A stretch of 64,000 nucleotides of DNA from Strongyloides papillosus. Lineage: Eukaryota; Nematoda; Chromadorea; Rhabditida; Strongyloididae. Below are positions 46,461 through 59,079 of the stretch, piece after piece. The position numbers and the translations under genes were made by a program. The notes under the pieces were generated by a model. It saw only the letters and a list, made by a program, of their open reading frames with translations. It was not told the DNA's origin and made no database searches. The stretch is from NCBI GenBank assembly GCA_005656395.1, contig SRSI01000038.1:744001-808000 (forward strand). The letters run 5' to 3'. Position 1 is the stretch's first letter; the number at the start of each line of letters is the position of its first letter.

Positions 46461-47766
46461 TATATTATCTTTTTTTACTTATGTATGATATCCTTTTAAT
46501 TGTTATTTATTTTAGAGTATTATACACCAAATAAAATAATTTTATATTTGATAACCTAAATTTTTTATAATGTTTTTCAAGATAATTTACAATCGAACTT
46601 ATGAAAAGTTATAGAAAATATTATACACTTTTGTTTATAATAAAATAACTTTAAAGTATTTTAATTTAAAAAAGTGCTAAAACTAAAATAATATCGGATA
46701 ATATATTCCATAATATACTATAAAAGAACAAGTTAAACTCTAAAATGAATATAATATCATAAAAAATATTAAGAACAGAAGAGTTACATTACTTTAAAAT
46801 ACCAAACATACATATTTAAGAAAAACAAATTTATGCAGTAACTCAATATTTTGCGTAGTTTACAACATTATTTGTAGTCGCGTGATATTTTTAAAATGTG
46901 AATAAGCTTTAATTTTCTTGACAGGTAGAACATTTTATTGAATTTCTTAAAGAACTATCGAAATTTTCCTCATTTTGTGTGTTCCTTATATAAAAAGAAT
47001 ATTTTAAATTAAGATTTAACATTTTTTTTTGTTGCAGACATTCAATGATAGAATTTAAAATGTTTGATGAATTAGTTAAATTGTGATCATTATTCTAATC
47101 ACTACAAATTTTTTATGCCTTTCGATTCATTGATAAAAAACTGTCTACAAAACACTTGTTTTATGAAACCTTTTCGTATATTTTGTTTCTCAATTGATAA
47201 TAGCTTTTTTTCATACTTATATCAAAAACACTTATAACTACACAAATGCTTTTATAGTTATAAAAAGAAGTATATCAAAAAATTGATAATATTAATAATA
47301 AGTATATCAAAAGTATGAAGAAAATTTTAAATTATTTTCATTTTAAACATTCCTTACAAACGATAATACCATTAACAGTAATATTGTAATACATAACCTA
47401 TAATGTTATATATTTATTGGCGAAACCTATAAAAAATAAAAAGGGAAATGAATTGAAGTTAAAAAACATTACTCACCTTGATCCAGATATAAGTTTTTTT
47501 GGTAAGTAATGTTTTTCTAAATACTTTTATATATGTAATAAGATTGATATATATTATATCAATCAGATTTTCAACAGAAAGAATGCCTGAGTCTTTTTTC
47601 TATAATCTTCAATTTCACGCAAAAATGAATGACTATTTTATTTTCACAATCTTTCTTTACTTTATTCATTTTTTTTTAAAAAACTTTTCATAGTAGGATT
47701 ATTTCAATGTCCAGAAGCAATTATATCAAGATGAATTGTTTTTTAAATATTTTTTAATAAAAATGT
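46461..47766. repeat. Right part of duplication copy B, then AT-rich DNA
   Basis: 46560-46960 matches 27720-28040 (shared AAAATAATATC(G/T)GATAATATAT and GAGTTACAT(T/C)ACTT-like words). 46960-47766 holds nothing supportable. Confidence 0.55.
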
Positions 47767-47970
47767 TTAATCCAAATTAGAATCGGATAAAATTTCAATG
47801 CATTCAATTGCATCACTCTTATTATGCTTTTTAGCTAGAGTCACTGCATTCTCATTACGACAATTTTCTTGTTTTCTTGAGAAAGAAGGAGTAGAGCTGA
47901 GATGTAAAGTGAGGATGATACGAGTGAAATTTAAAACTTTAATAGAAACTAAGATCTGTATTTCATAACG
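47767..47970 (-). other. Possible C-terminal exon, ankyrin-like
   Basis: An open stretch without ATG ends at TAA 47767. Its last part, NENAVTLAKKHNKSDAIECI and EILSDSNLD, resembles a terminal ankyrin repeat (G-T-L-A-K then helix). A plausible acceptor (TTTACATCTCAG) precedes about 47895. No matching upstream exons were found, so it may be a relic. Confidence 0.27.
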
Positions 47971-48177
47971 TCATAGTATTTCTTTCCCATTGCTATTGAT
48001 TTGATAATATTAGATAGTATGACATGTTTGGCGTACCATAGGTAATTTTTGCTTTCTAATGAAAAGCTGTTGTTTATCGTGGTCTTTTTTTAATTCAAAA
48101 ATTTGCTTGAATAAGCATTCAAATACTTCTTGTTTTTATCTCTTGAATCAAAAACGATTTAGTATAAGAAAGCATTG

Positions 48178-48438
48178 TTATCTTAAAGAAAATCCTTCAG
48201 TAAATTCATTGATATTGTGAACTTTGATTTTAACAAAATACTGATAAATTTTGTAAATGTCTCCGGATTTGCATTCACCTTCAATATTACATTTTTTATT
48301 TCTAACATCTAATAATCTTTTAACATAACCCAATATCCTGCAATGCCTACTAATATTTTTGATCATGAGGATGGAATTCATTAACATGCATAGGGAAAAC
48401 ATTTCATTCATCCATATTTTAATTTTATGATTATGCAT
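48178..48438 (-). other. 86-codon ORF of uncertain status
   Basis: ATG 48438 to 48178. Cys, His, Trp and Gly are present (SRHCRILGYVKRLLDV, CNIEGECKSGDIYKIYQYF), which is unusual for chance ORFs here. No signal peptide, family or splice context is recognised. It may be a chance frame. Confidence 0.2.
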
Positions 48439-51340
48439 AGCTTAAGTCTGATACAGATAAACAGAAGATGATTATTGATAATGAAACAAAACAACAAAAA
48501 ATAGATCGATAAGATAACTGACAATAAAAAACTAAGTTAACCAATGAAAAATATACAATTAACTATAAAATTATATCGATTAACATTTTTTCAACAGTGT
48601 GTGTTTCGTCATTTAAAGATTTTTGGACAATTGTTAAACAATATTTAAATAAATTTTTAATTAGCAGTTAATATTTTTTCTACGTTTTTTAATTTTATTT
48701 ATACATTTTGTTTGACCAGTGCATTTATTTTTTTGCGCTGCCATAACCTAAACCTCCACTTTAATTTCGGTCACTGAGATGTTACCGAAAATAAAGGAAG
48801 ACTGAGACTAAATAAAAATAAACATCAATGAACACTTCAATAATAGAATAATTATTTTTAATAAAAAAAATTAATTTAGAGACAGAGTGAAAAATATCGA
48901 CAAATCTATAAAAATTATATATAGTTAAATAATAAAAGATGTTTTTTTCTTATAAAACCTGTTTTGTAAGTCAATTAGACATTTTATATACAATAAAAAT
49001 TTTACTATCTTTTCAAATTTTTATCTTATTAATAAAAAGAACAACCATAAAAGTATATGTTAAAAATTTATTCGGCTTGAATCTTTAAGAGTGTGAGCAT
49101 AAGGTAAATTTCATAATAAAAAATATATCACTAATAAGAAAATTTTGTTTCTATCATAACCTTTTTCAAATTCTATTGATTTTTATAAGTATTTTGTTAA
49201 AAGACGCGATTTTTCTAACTTAGAAGACTAGATTAGTTCCAGTTTTTTGTTTCCATAATTAGACGAATTATTTGCAAAGAATTTTTTCAAATATTTTTAC
49301 TCAGTTTTGCTACTGCGTTTACTCTTTTTAAATTTTACGAAATAAAATGCTTTATATATCATTAGAAAGATATAATTACAGTGTAGCATGAAAGCTAAAT
49401 GATATTGAAATTGAATTATAATTAGTCACGTAATTTATCAAAAAGTTATAATTATTTAGACAAATTAATTTAAAAGTAAAAAATCTATAATTTTTTGATA
49501 ATTTCACTAAAACAAACAAGATAATATTCTTTACATTGGTCTATGTCTATCTTAAAAAATGAAAGTATAACGAAGTTTATAGATTTACGATAAAAATGAA
49601 TTATGCTAATTTAAGTGTCAACTTTTTTTTACTAATTTTTTTATTTTTCCAGCAAAATCAATTTTTATACATACACAACTCAATAGAAAACTCGACCATT
49701 TCTTTTCATTTACCAGTTAATGGATGTTTTCTATTTTTAATTTAGGAGGAGATTTAATTCTTTGAAACTTTAGACTCATAAGTGGTCAAATTATTATTAA
49801 AACCATTACTTCTTGTATAATTTTGTTTTTCGGAAAGTTTTTGTAAAAGTAAATCTAAATACAATTATTTCTATAGTTAAATAGTCAATAAATGTATTTT
49901 ATTCTATATTGAGAGAAAATGGGTTGAGGTTAACGAAGTAAAAATGTTTGGAGTCATCGAAAATTAATGATAAAGAAGAAGTTGAGTGAAAGTAAATTTT
50001 CATAGAAGAATTGAGTAAAATTTTTAATTTATATAATTCATCTGATAATTCACATAATTATCTTTTATATTTTGAATAAAAAAAACTTTTTTTATTTATT
50101 TTTAACAAAATGCCTTACCTGGCATCTGATAAGTCATGTAAAATTATTCAACTTTTGTAAAATTCGAAGAAATTTGCAATGATTGAATGATGATAAATAC
50201 AATTTTAAGTGAAAATATTGTATTTAAATAATATTTACTTCCCTTTACATGTGAATTATTACATTTTGGTATATTTAACACTCAGATTTTTTACAGCAAG
50301 ATAAAATTTGATATTTTCGATCCGACATTAGTAATGAATAAAATGAAAGGGAAAATCAGATAAGGTGTCTGACAATACAAAAAGCAATTAATTATTGATA
50401 AGCACAATGAGTAACTGATAATTTAGACCGTATTGGAGAATTTTATTAAACTTTAGATAAGATGAAACATAATAAACTAAGCATTTATAACTTGAAACAA
50501 ATGTTGAAAAAATAACTTGTGTTGCCGATCAGTTATAACATAACTTTTAGCTTTGTATTTTGATCTTTTTGATAATTTTACACTCATTTCTTATGTTTGA
50601 TAGAGAATAACAGAGACTGATAGTTGAAGATGGGTAAAAAAGCAGTTAATCAATGAGAAAATTACTGATTAACTAATAATTTTGACTTAATTTTTCTAAC
50701 TGACTTTTGATTTATCAAGTCTCATACAGTATGATAAAAACTTTTTATAGAAAGTTTGGACTTATAGTTTAATAATAGAAGTGTGTTTTGACCGATAAAC
50801 AGACTTTTTAAGAATATGTATTGAATTTTTTGAGTAGTTTTAGAAAATTTCTCATACAGTTTTTTATTTAATTTTTATATATTTTTTTAACTTTAAAATT
50901 AATTTTTTTTTAGTTTTTATACATTTTTCACTTTCTACTTAAGAGTTACATTTACTAGGAATGTATTGTTTCAATTAGACCACGAACATACTTGAAATTA
51001 AGAAGAATTATTTTTGAGAATTTTTTTTAATATAACAATTTTAATAGGAAGCTTGCAATAGATGTCTTTTGATTACTATAAATGATCGAAACATTATGTC
51101 TATGACATTTTTTTAGACTTTGAAAAAAATACTTTATAGTCGAAATTAGATACACTGCAATTAAGATGTTATTAGTGATATTTGACATTTTTCAAAGTGA
51201 TAAAGATGTTACATAATGCATTTTTCTCTAGAAGATTTACTTTTTTTTTACAAATTTTAAGATAGAAACAAATTTTTATTATAACTAGTTATTTAATCAC
51301 AGTTAATTTTTAATAATTTTAATGTATTTTTCTTACCATC
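48439..51340. other. Gene-free AT-rich interval with a satellite relic
   Basis: 49310-49880 is a degenerate monomer of the satellite at the right end of the window (TATATATCATTAGAAAG, AACGAAGTTTATAG, then TTTGTTTTTCGGA). 48770-48796 has a TTTCGGT...ACCGAAA hairpin. No gene is seen. Confidence 0.45.
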
Positions 51341-52935
51341 TTTAATGCCTTACTGTACTGGTTATTCACCTCGATAAGAATATGGAAATAGCCAGAGCAC
51401 TTAAAGAGTTTTACCCATCGAGAATAAAGAATTAAAAAGTTTTTTTAAAATTGAATCACAAAGAAAATGACATTTGAGAGAAAGAAGAGAAATTTCGACA
51501 AATGCTTAAAGAATGTTCTCAGAAATCTGACACATTGTAATAAAAAAAAGCTTCGCCTTCTGAAAAGAATACCACACTGTTGAAAACTGGTATAAAGTCA
51601 TCGAGAATTAAGTTTAAAAAGTGTGAGATAAAGAATTTTAATTAATATACACATTTTTATTGAATAAAGATTTTGATATATGAGATGAATGAACTGCCAA
51701 ATTTTCCATAGATGAGATGAATCAAATTTTAAAGAGATGTTATTTGATTATGTAAGTAATTGAAAAATTATTTAAAGGTAGAAACAAGAGGAAACAACAA
51801 TGAATTGCTCGCTCAAGTTTGATACATAATAACAGAAGTCTGATACAACACCTCACCAAATATTAACTCCCTCACTCCTGTGACAACCTTTTCCTTCAAA
51901 TAGTGGCGCATCAAAAAAAACTACATACAGATATATAATTAGTCATCGAGAATGAAAAAAAGAAAGAGTAATATTGAGAATGATAAAAAGAGACAGAAAG
52001 AATTACTTGAGAAAGAGAAAAAAAAAGAATGATAAAGAAAGGAAAAAGAAAGAAAGAAAAAAAAGAGAGAAATGTCTGATACAACGTAACAGAAGAAGAG
52101 CGAAGCATACAGTAAAAGATGCACTGCCAGAATTAGACACCTCATATAGGAACTAGAAGTAGAGTCATCGAGAATGAAGAAGAGAAAGAGTAATATTGAG
52201 AATGATAAAAAGAGACAGAAAGAATTACTTGAGAAAGAGAAAAAAAAAGAATGATAAAGAAATGTCTGATACAGTGTAACAGAAGAAGAGCGAAGCATAA
52301 AGAAAAAATGCACTGCCAAAGAAGTTCACTCCACATAGGAACTAGAATAAAGTCATTGAGAATGAAAAAAAAGATGATTATTGACAACTCTTTTAAGCCT
52401 TTTATGTTTAATAAAATCTTTTTCCATTTTTTTAATTTGTTTTTTTTATTTTTTTTTAATTTTCACTTATGCAATGCATTTGTTTTTATGTACTATTAGA
52501 ATTGCACATTTTGCGTAGAAAATAGTAGCAGATCATCGAGAATGAAATAGAGATAGATGTTTCATTATCATGTAAATGATTGAAAAATTATCAGAAGTAA
52601 CATTTTACACTCCAAGTCTGATACAGAACTCACACGATCTCCATAATTGCACACTTTATATAGGAACTAGTAGTCAGGTCATTGAGATTGAAGTTGCATT
52701 CACCAGTAACAACACTTTTACACAGCTAAAGGTTGTTACAGAATTCTTTTCTTCTTGAAATTTGCTTTTATTTTAAAGCGCACTGTTTCAATATCCTATT
52801 GCATATAGAAATTAGTAGTCAAATCATCGAAAATGAACAACACTTTTGCACAGCTGAAGTTTGTTACAGAATTCCTTTCTTCTTGAGCTTTGCATTCACT
52901 TAAAAATGCACTGTCTCAATACTCTTCTCCATATA

Positions 52936-55291
52936 TTAGGTTGTTCAATTGAAAATGTCGCTTTTTAGATTATCAAATTTTAAATAATCATAACTTTCTT
53001 ATACGTTCACGTATCGCTAGAAGATATATACCATCTTGTAAAACAATACGAGGACTATCATTGTCATCTTTTTGCATTTTGTTCGCAATTATTAAAAAGT
53101 TGCTATAACTCTAAAAAGAAGTTACGTTAAAAATTGATTTCCGACCAATTTACTTGTACGAGTTCAAACTTCGCCAAGCAGTAGCCAAAAGTTCAAGGAA
53201 AATAAGTAAAGCATTTGGTCAAAGATCCACTAACAAACGAACTATACAACGTTGGTTTCAGAAATTTCGCAATAGAGATATGTGTCTTCAAAGAAAGGAG
53301 GGTTTTCGTGGAATAAATGTTCTTAAGAACGAAAAAATAAAAAGAATGGTGGAACATAATCTAAGAATAACTGTTCGGGAGCTCACAGGAGAATTAAATA
53401 TCAGTATTGGAACTGTATCCAACCACTTAAAACTCATAAATATAAAGAAAAAATTGGATTCTTACATACCCCATGAGTATACACACAGAGAAATTTACAC
53501 AAAAAATCATCCTCAATTTTAAATTTTCGTCCCCAGACTTAATTTTTCGTCCCGAGCATATAATTTCTATCTTAAACGCAAAATTCGACAGTTATATTTA
53601 TTATTGTCGCTTACGATATATTTTGTAATATTTATTTGGAATTATGGTTTTTTTTAAATATATTAAAACAGTTTATATATGAAATTTGATAAAAGATAGG
53701 TATTTAACAAACAGCAGCTCGCTTCACTCGTTCCACTTGGACAAGCTATTTACCTTCTTTTCAATTACAAAAAAAATGTATCAAAAAAACTTAAAAACCT
53801 TTTGTTTCATAATAATGTTGTTGTAAATTATCAATTAACATTTTATTTTTATGATGTTTTATAATATTAATGATTAGTATTAAAATATTACATAAGTTTT
53901 TGAATGTTAAAAAAGTATATATATTCTTTAAAAATTGTTTTATTATATATTTTAAATATTTTAAAACAGTTTGATATTTGAATAAGTTTTCTTAAATTTT
54001 TAATAATGAAATAGTAAAATAAAAAGAGTAATTAAATTAACCTTCTAATTAGTATAAAAGGCTAGATTTATATTATTAAATATGATTGAAATTCAAAGTA
54101 TAGATTAGTTTTCACTTCCGTTATTTTTTTTAAACATTAGTAATGTTTGAGAATTGGCATATAAAGCTACGTATATTAAGATAGATAAAAGTTTTAATAT
54201 CAAAAATAATTTCCTAATCTCTCTTCCTTATATTTTAAATATAGGAATTATCTAGTATATGTTAACTTAAAATGTATGGAACTAAGTTCTAGATAATGTT
54301 TATCTAGATATTTTAGATATTTTATATGTTATTAAAAAAATTAATAAATATTTTTAATTCTATCTGATAAAAAATAATAATTTATAATCCGTTTAAGAAC
54401 AAATATTGTAAAAAAAGAAATATTTTACGATCTGCGACAAAATGATAAGATGATAATTCATATATTAAAAATGAATAAAATTTTATGCAATTTTATTTTG
54501 AGGACTAAAAATTATGGCATAAGGATGTTTTTTTGTATAAATTTCTCTGGGTGTACTCTAAACCAATGTTTTAGAAGCATGTAAACTTGTTATTCTTTGA
54601 TTCACAGGAACAAAAATGACCTATTTTTAATAAGGATTGTAACGTGCGATGAAAAATAGATCATGTTTGACAATTGTAAGAGGTCATCGCAACGGGTGGG
54701 CAAAAATGAGAGCCCTAGAAACTTCCCGGAACTCAGGCATTCAAATAAGAAAGTAATCTTAATTATTTGGTGAAATTGTGATGAAATCATCCATCATAAG
54801 TATCTAAATCATAGAGAAACTATTACTGCAGAAAGATACAATAAGGAAGAAGAAATGCACAAGAAATTATCTGTTCTGAAGCCTGCATTGGTTAACAAAA
54901 GAGGTCCAATGTTACTCCATGATAGTGCTAAACCTCACGTTTCAAAAACGACGGTGCAGAAGCTTAAAGAATTGGAATATGAAACTCTGCCGCATTATCC
55001 TTATTCACCGGACTTGTCTCCAACAGATTATCATTTATTCAAGGAATTAGAGCTTCATTTGCGGCAGAAGAAATTTACCAAATCTGATGACCTGAAAAAT
55101 GACGTCTTGGAGTTTTTGCATTCTAGAGACCGGAGTTTTTATTCAAATGGCATAAATAAACTCGTATCACGTTGGCAACAATGTATTGATTGTAACGGTA
55201 TCTACTTTAAATAAAAATATTAATTTTTGACTGAGTTATAACATTTTGAAGTTGACTGTCAAAAAGCGACATTTTCAATTGAACAACCTAA
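52936..55291 (+). mobile_element. Decayed mariner (DD34D) with internal insertion
   Basis: Identical terminal repeats of 31 bp start TTAGGTTGTTCAATTGAAAA at the left, inverted at the right. TA flanks both sides. The length is 2356 bp, about 1 kb more than a usual mariner, because 53514-54520 separates the transposase halves. The 39-bp stretch 53475-53513 reappears inverted at 54521-54559. The element sits inside the tandem array. Confidence 0.9.
53154..55214 (+). pseudogene. Broken mariner transposase
   Basis: The first part (53154-53522) has the paired-like DNA-binding region (FGQRSTNKRTIQRWFQKFRN, LTGELNISIGTVSNHLKLI) and IPHEYTHREIY, then is cut. After the insertion, frames shift repeatedly but LFLIRIVTCDEKW (first catalytic Asp) is recognisable near 54622-54660. 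The last 119 codons (54855-55214) are open with PMLLHDSAKPHVS and PYSPDLSPTDYHLF. Exactly 34 residues separate the second and third Asp, the DD34D mariner signature. With frameshifts, stops and a 1-kb insertion it cannot make a functional enzyme, but its terminal repeats are identical. Confidence 0.88.
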
Positions 55292-55470
55292 TAGAAGTAG
55301 TAGTCAAGTCATCGACAATAAAATAGATGTTTTTCTATCATTTAAGTGATGGAAAAATCATTAGAAGTAACATCCTATATTTCAAGTCTTATACAGAACT
55401 CACACGATCTTCAAAATTGAGGCCTTATATAGAAACTAGTAGTTAGGTTATCGAGAATTAAGAAATAGTA

Positions 55471-56341
55471 GAATTTTTATAAAAAGTGGTTTTTGTAAAA
55501 TCAACATTTTTTTAGTTAATTTTCTAACTTTTAGCTATAAGAAGGTCAGCAAGTAGGCACGCTTTCTTGAAAATTTTATAAAACATGTTTGATAAAGAAA
55601 AAAAATATTAGGACATCAGAATAAACCAAAAGAAAAGAATTTGTTTGCAGTAAATAAATAATATTTACTTTTAACATAACAATTTTAATACACAACAATA
55701 ATAATATATAACAATATACAATAGATATCTTTCGATCAGTTAAAGTGATCAAAAGATCATCTGAGATTATTTTTTTATAAAAGACAAAGAAAAATACTTT
55801 CATAGCTGAAATCTTATACAATACATTTACGATTCTTTTATTGATTAATTACATTTTATATGGTAAAGATGATTTTTCGAGTGTTTGTTTTGATTTTTTT
55901 ATAGAATTTTCTACACATGTTTTATTTTTTTTGTTTTCTAATTTTATTTTTTACTTGAACATTGCATTATTTTAGCTGCTTCTCTACAATTAAAAGCTTA
56001 TACAAGAAACAAAGTGATGGTCATTAAATACTGAAACAAGCCACGATCTCGCTCCGCTCGTTGCGATTTTCTCGCAGAACCGGCTTTTCCTTTTATCAAT
56101 ATACTATATTCTATATTATTTTAATAAAGCTTGCTTTAACTTCGTTTTCGGCAAGTTAGGGCTGATCCGCAGAGCATACTTTTTTTATAAAATTATTTTT
56201 ATATTAACTTATTATTTAAAATATTTTTATAAAAATTTGTTCTATCGAATTACATATTTCTAGAGAAAGAAAATAACCGAAAATATACTGTTATTATATA
56301 TTAATATATGAAATATTTCTCAGTTTGAGAATTATTTTATA
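55471..56341. other. Non-coding AT-rich stretch
   Basis: No supported gene or repeat boundary. A GC-rich phrase CTCGCTCCGCTCGTTGCGA at about 56049 faintly echoes CTCGCTTCACTCGTTCCA inside the mariner insertion at about 53718. Confidence 0.35.
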
Positions 56342-56351
56342 ACGTCCAATT

Positions 56352-57103
56352 GAACCGCAGAATTTAATAGTTATCTACATTAAATATGCTACATCTTTGT
56401 AAAATTTGCTACATCTTATGACATTTTGCGTCATCTTTGTCATTTTTGCTACATCTTTTTGGCAAATTTGCGCCATCTTTTTTCAGACGGTAGACATTCG
56501 CTTGTCCATGGTTACTCATATTTTTTTCTTATTTTTAATACCATTTCGCTTGATCATAGGTGACCATGGGTAAGTCCATTTTCCATCGTCTCTTCTTTAA
56601 TTTAATTAGGGTAGGGGTTGCTGTAAAGTGCGTTGCCGTGTGTAAACTGAATCCAATGGAATAATCAAGAAATAAGTTAGTAAAAAATAAAAAAAGAATG
56701 CTTTTTCGCTTGCCCATATTATGTATGTTTCTTAAAAAAATCATTTTTGTTAACCAATGGACAAGCGAAAGTCACTTTTTCCAATTCAATTCCACTTTAT
56801 TTTAATAATATTATTTTACTGTTTAGCATACCTTAATTGTGTTGAAGAATAATTTATTAGATATGAAAAATACATGTCGCAAAAATGTTCTAAGATGGCG
56901 CAAAATGTACAAAGATGGCGCAAATTGGTCAGAAAGATGTAGCAAAAGTGACAAAGATGGCGCAAATTGGTCAAAAAGATGTAGCAAAAGTGAAAAAGAT
57001 AGCGCAAATTAGTCAAAAAGATGGCACAAAATGTCATAAGCTGTAGCAAATTTTACAAAGATGGAGCATATTTAACGTAGTTGACTGTTAAATTCCATTT
57101 TTC
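56352..57103. mobile_element. Foldback element, copy 1 (752 bp)
   Basis: Flanked by the direct repeat ACGTCCAATT (56342-56351, 57104-57113). Arms are inverted arrays of a 20-bp motif: left about five units of TTGC(T/G)(A/C)CATCTT, right about ten units like AGATGGCGCAAATTGGTCAA. The central about 400 bp contains inverted GACAAGCGAA/TTCGCTTGTCC motifs. No coding potential. Long repetitive arms with about 9-bp target duplications recall foldback or Mutator-like elements. Confidence 0.78.
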
Positions 57104-58750
57104 ACGTCCAATTTATTGAAGCAGTTTTTTTATGTCCAAAAGATGAGTAAAAACTAATATTTGAACAATATCAAGCAACTAAGTAATTGACTTTTTATTA
57201 TATTTCTGAAATTGGTATAAACGACTTAATATTATTCATCTATTAACTGCATATTTACATAAACTTTGCAAATATATAAATAAGAAAAACCAAACAAAAT
57301 TATTACCTAAAAAAGTTTCTTTCGTTTCTATGCTATAAACTTCGTTATGGCTTTTTATTTTAAATCAGACTTTGATCTATGTACTACAATTAGTTTTGTT
57401 TACTTACACAACTTTTGCATAAAGTTGTAACACTAAGAAATTTTAATTTTTGCTAAAAAATGGTCGTAACATTTTGGTTCATAACTTAAGTAATTTTTTA
57501 TAAATCTTTTTAAAATTAAGTTTCTTCCTTATTGTGTGCTTCCACCTTTAAAATGAGTCATAAATCAAACAATTTTATTAATTTTGAAAAGAGTATTTCT
57601 GTAACAAAACTGTACAAAAATTTGTTCTAAAAAGTGATGTTTTTAAATGTGCTTGACCACTAATGAACACAAACTAAAAATTCATTTATTTAAAATGTAC
57701 ACAACAGATTATGTAAAATTGTTTTACATTTGTGAATACACTTCACAAAAAACATGACAGTTATTATGAGATGATATATTAAGAGGTTAATATTGTAAAC
57801 GTCACTTATTATATTACTAATATGTTAATTATTAATATGTTTATTGTAGGGGTATAAGTCAACTAAAATAAAAATTTTACTCATTTACAAAAAATAAATT
57901 TTTACAAAAGTATATTTAATTGTTATACAATTTTACCAGAAAATGTACGAAAATTCTACCTAAAATGTATAACAATTCCATCTAAAATTGTATCTATACA
58001 AAAATTAGTAAAATTGTATTACAAATTTCTCTGAATTGTCGTTATATCTTTTAGTGAATTGTATGACAATTTGCATTAGATTGCAATCTTAAATTGCGGA
58101 ATTTCTAATTTGTGTGAACTAAAAGTTTTATGACACATTTTCCGCACTGAGGGCAAAATACATTTAACTACTATCTTATCATAAAAATGGATTAGGTTGG
58201 AAAAAAATAAAGCTGAAGCCAAAATTGATTTTTGTGACAAAAATAGCGAATTTGTTGGCATTTAATTTAAAATAACGTCTTTTGTTATTAAGCTATAAAC
58301 TTCGTTAGACTATCTTTTTTAAGTTATATTTAGATCTTTATAACAAATATTATTTTTTACTTGTTTTTATTGAGTTTTCAATAAATTACAGTTTTTTAAC
58401 TTTAAAGTTTTTTTTCCAAAAAGGTTATCATTTTTTGGTCAATACCTTAACCAGTTTTAGTAAATTTTTTAAAGTATTGCGTTTCCGCTCCATTCTGAAA
58501 TTGTAACTTTTAAAATGACATACTAATCAAATTATTTTATTAACTCTAAAGAAAGTTTATTTTCTGAACAAAACCATATTAAAGAAGGGGTCAAAAAAGA
58601 TGTTTTTAAGAATAACTTGACCAAATTTTGACCGAAAATTTTTCAAACTGACTCAGCTCTACTAGTTAAAAATAACATATCTCTTGGCTATTTACTCATA
58701 AAAATCGATTTTATTTAAAAGAAGTTGTGAGAGAGACAATTTTTTTATTT
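57104..58750. repeat. Inverted, degenerate satellite relics
   Basis: 57310-57700 and 58190-58740 are reverse-complement, decayed monomers of the family at 60930-64000 (ATAAACTTCGTTA, ATTTTTTGGTCAATA, CATATCTCTTGGCTATTTACT). Between them, 57900-58090 has short irregular repeats around ACAATTTTA/AAAATTGTA. No gene. Confidence 0.6.
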
Positions 58751-59079
58751 CTTTTTATTATAGATTCTATAAACAGTTTTAAGAATCTACACTACTAGAA
58801 AAGTTTATATAATAAGAAAATTGAAGAGATGTTAGATTATGAAGAAATCAAAGAACACAACATTTAAATTAAAGCTTAAGATCAAAGATTACAACCAAAC
58901 ACTCAACTGTTGATTTAAAACTTTTTGTTACTGATGTAATTAATAATACAACTAATTGCGACTAATTTATTCTACCTTTCTTCTTAATTGAGAATGTTAA
59001 ATCATCTAAAATCTACTTAATCGTCTTCACTATACTTAGTAAAATGTGTTGTTGTCTTATCTACTTTTTCCGTGTCGTA

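Larger units (their letters stand above)
51400..55470. repeat. Tandem array with TCATCGAGAATGAA-marked units
   Basis: At least ten diverged units marked by (G)TCATCGAGAATGAA near 51416, 51600, 51942, 52162, 52352, 52533, 52678, 52824, 55310 and 55449. Spacing is about 140-340 bp (shortest to the right). Many units also share CTGATACA and TATAGGAACTAGTAGT. 51942-52350 holds two close copies of about 200 bp rich in GAAAGA. The mariner element splits the array between the last three units. Confidence 0.72.

Noticed and set aside
51911..52387. Overlapping Ser/Phe-rich minus ORFs and Lys/Arg-rich plus ORFs
   Set aside because: They are translations of the GAAAGA-rich tandem units and repeat with them; low complexity, not genes.
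56816..57049. 77-codon minus ORF with FCxIFLTNLRHL repeats
   Set aside because: The apparent protein repeat simply reflects the 20-bp DNA array of the foldback element.
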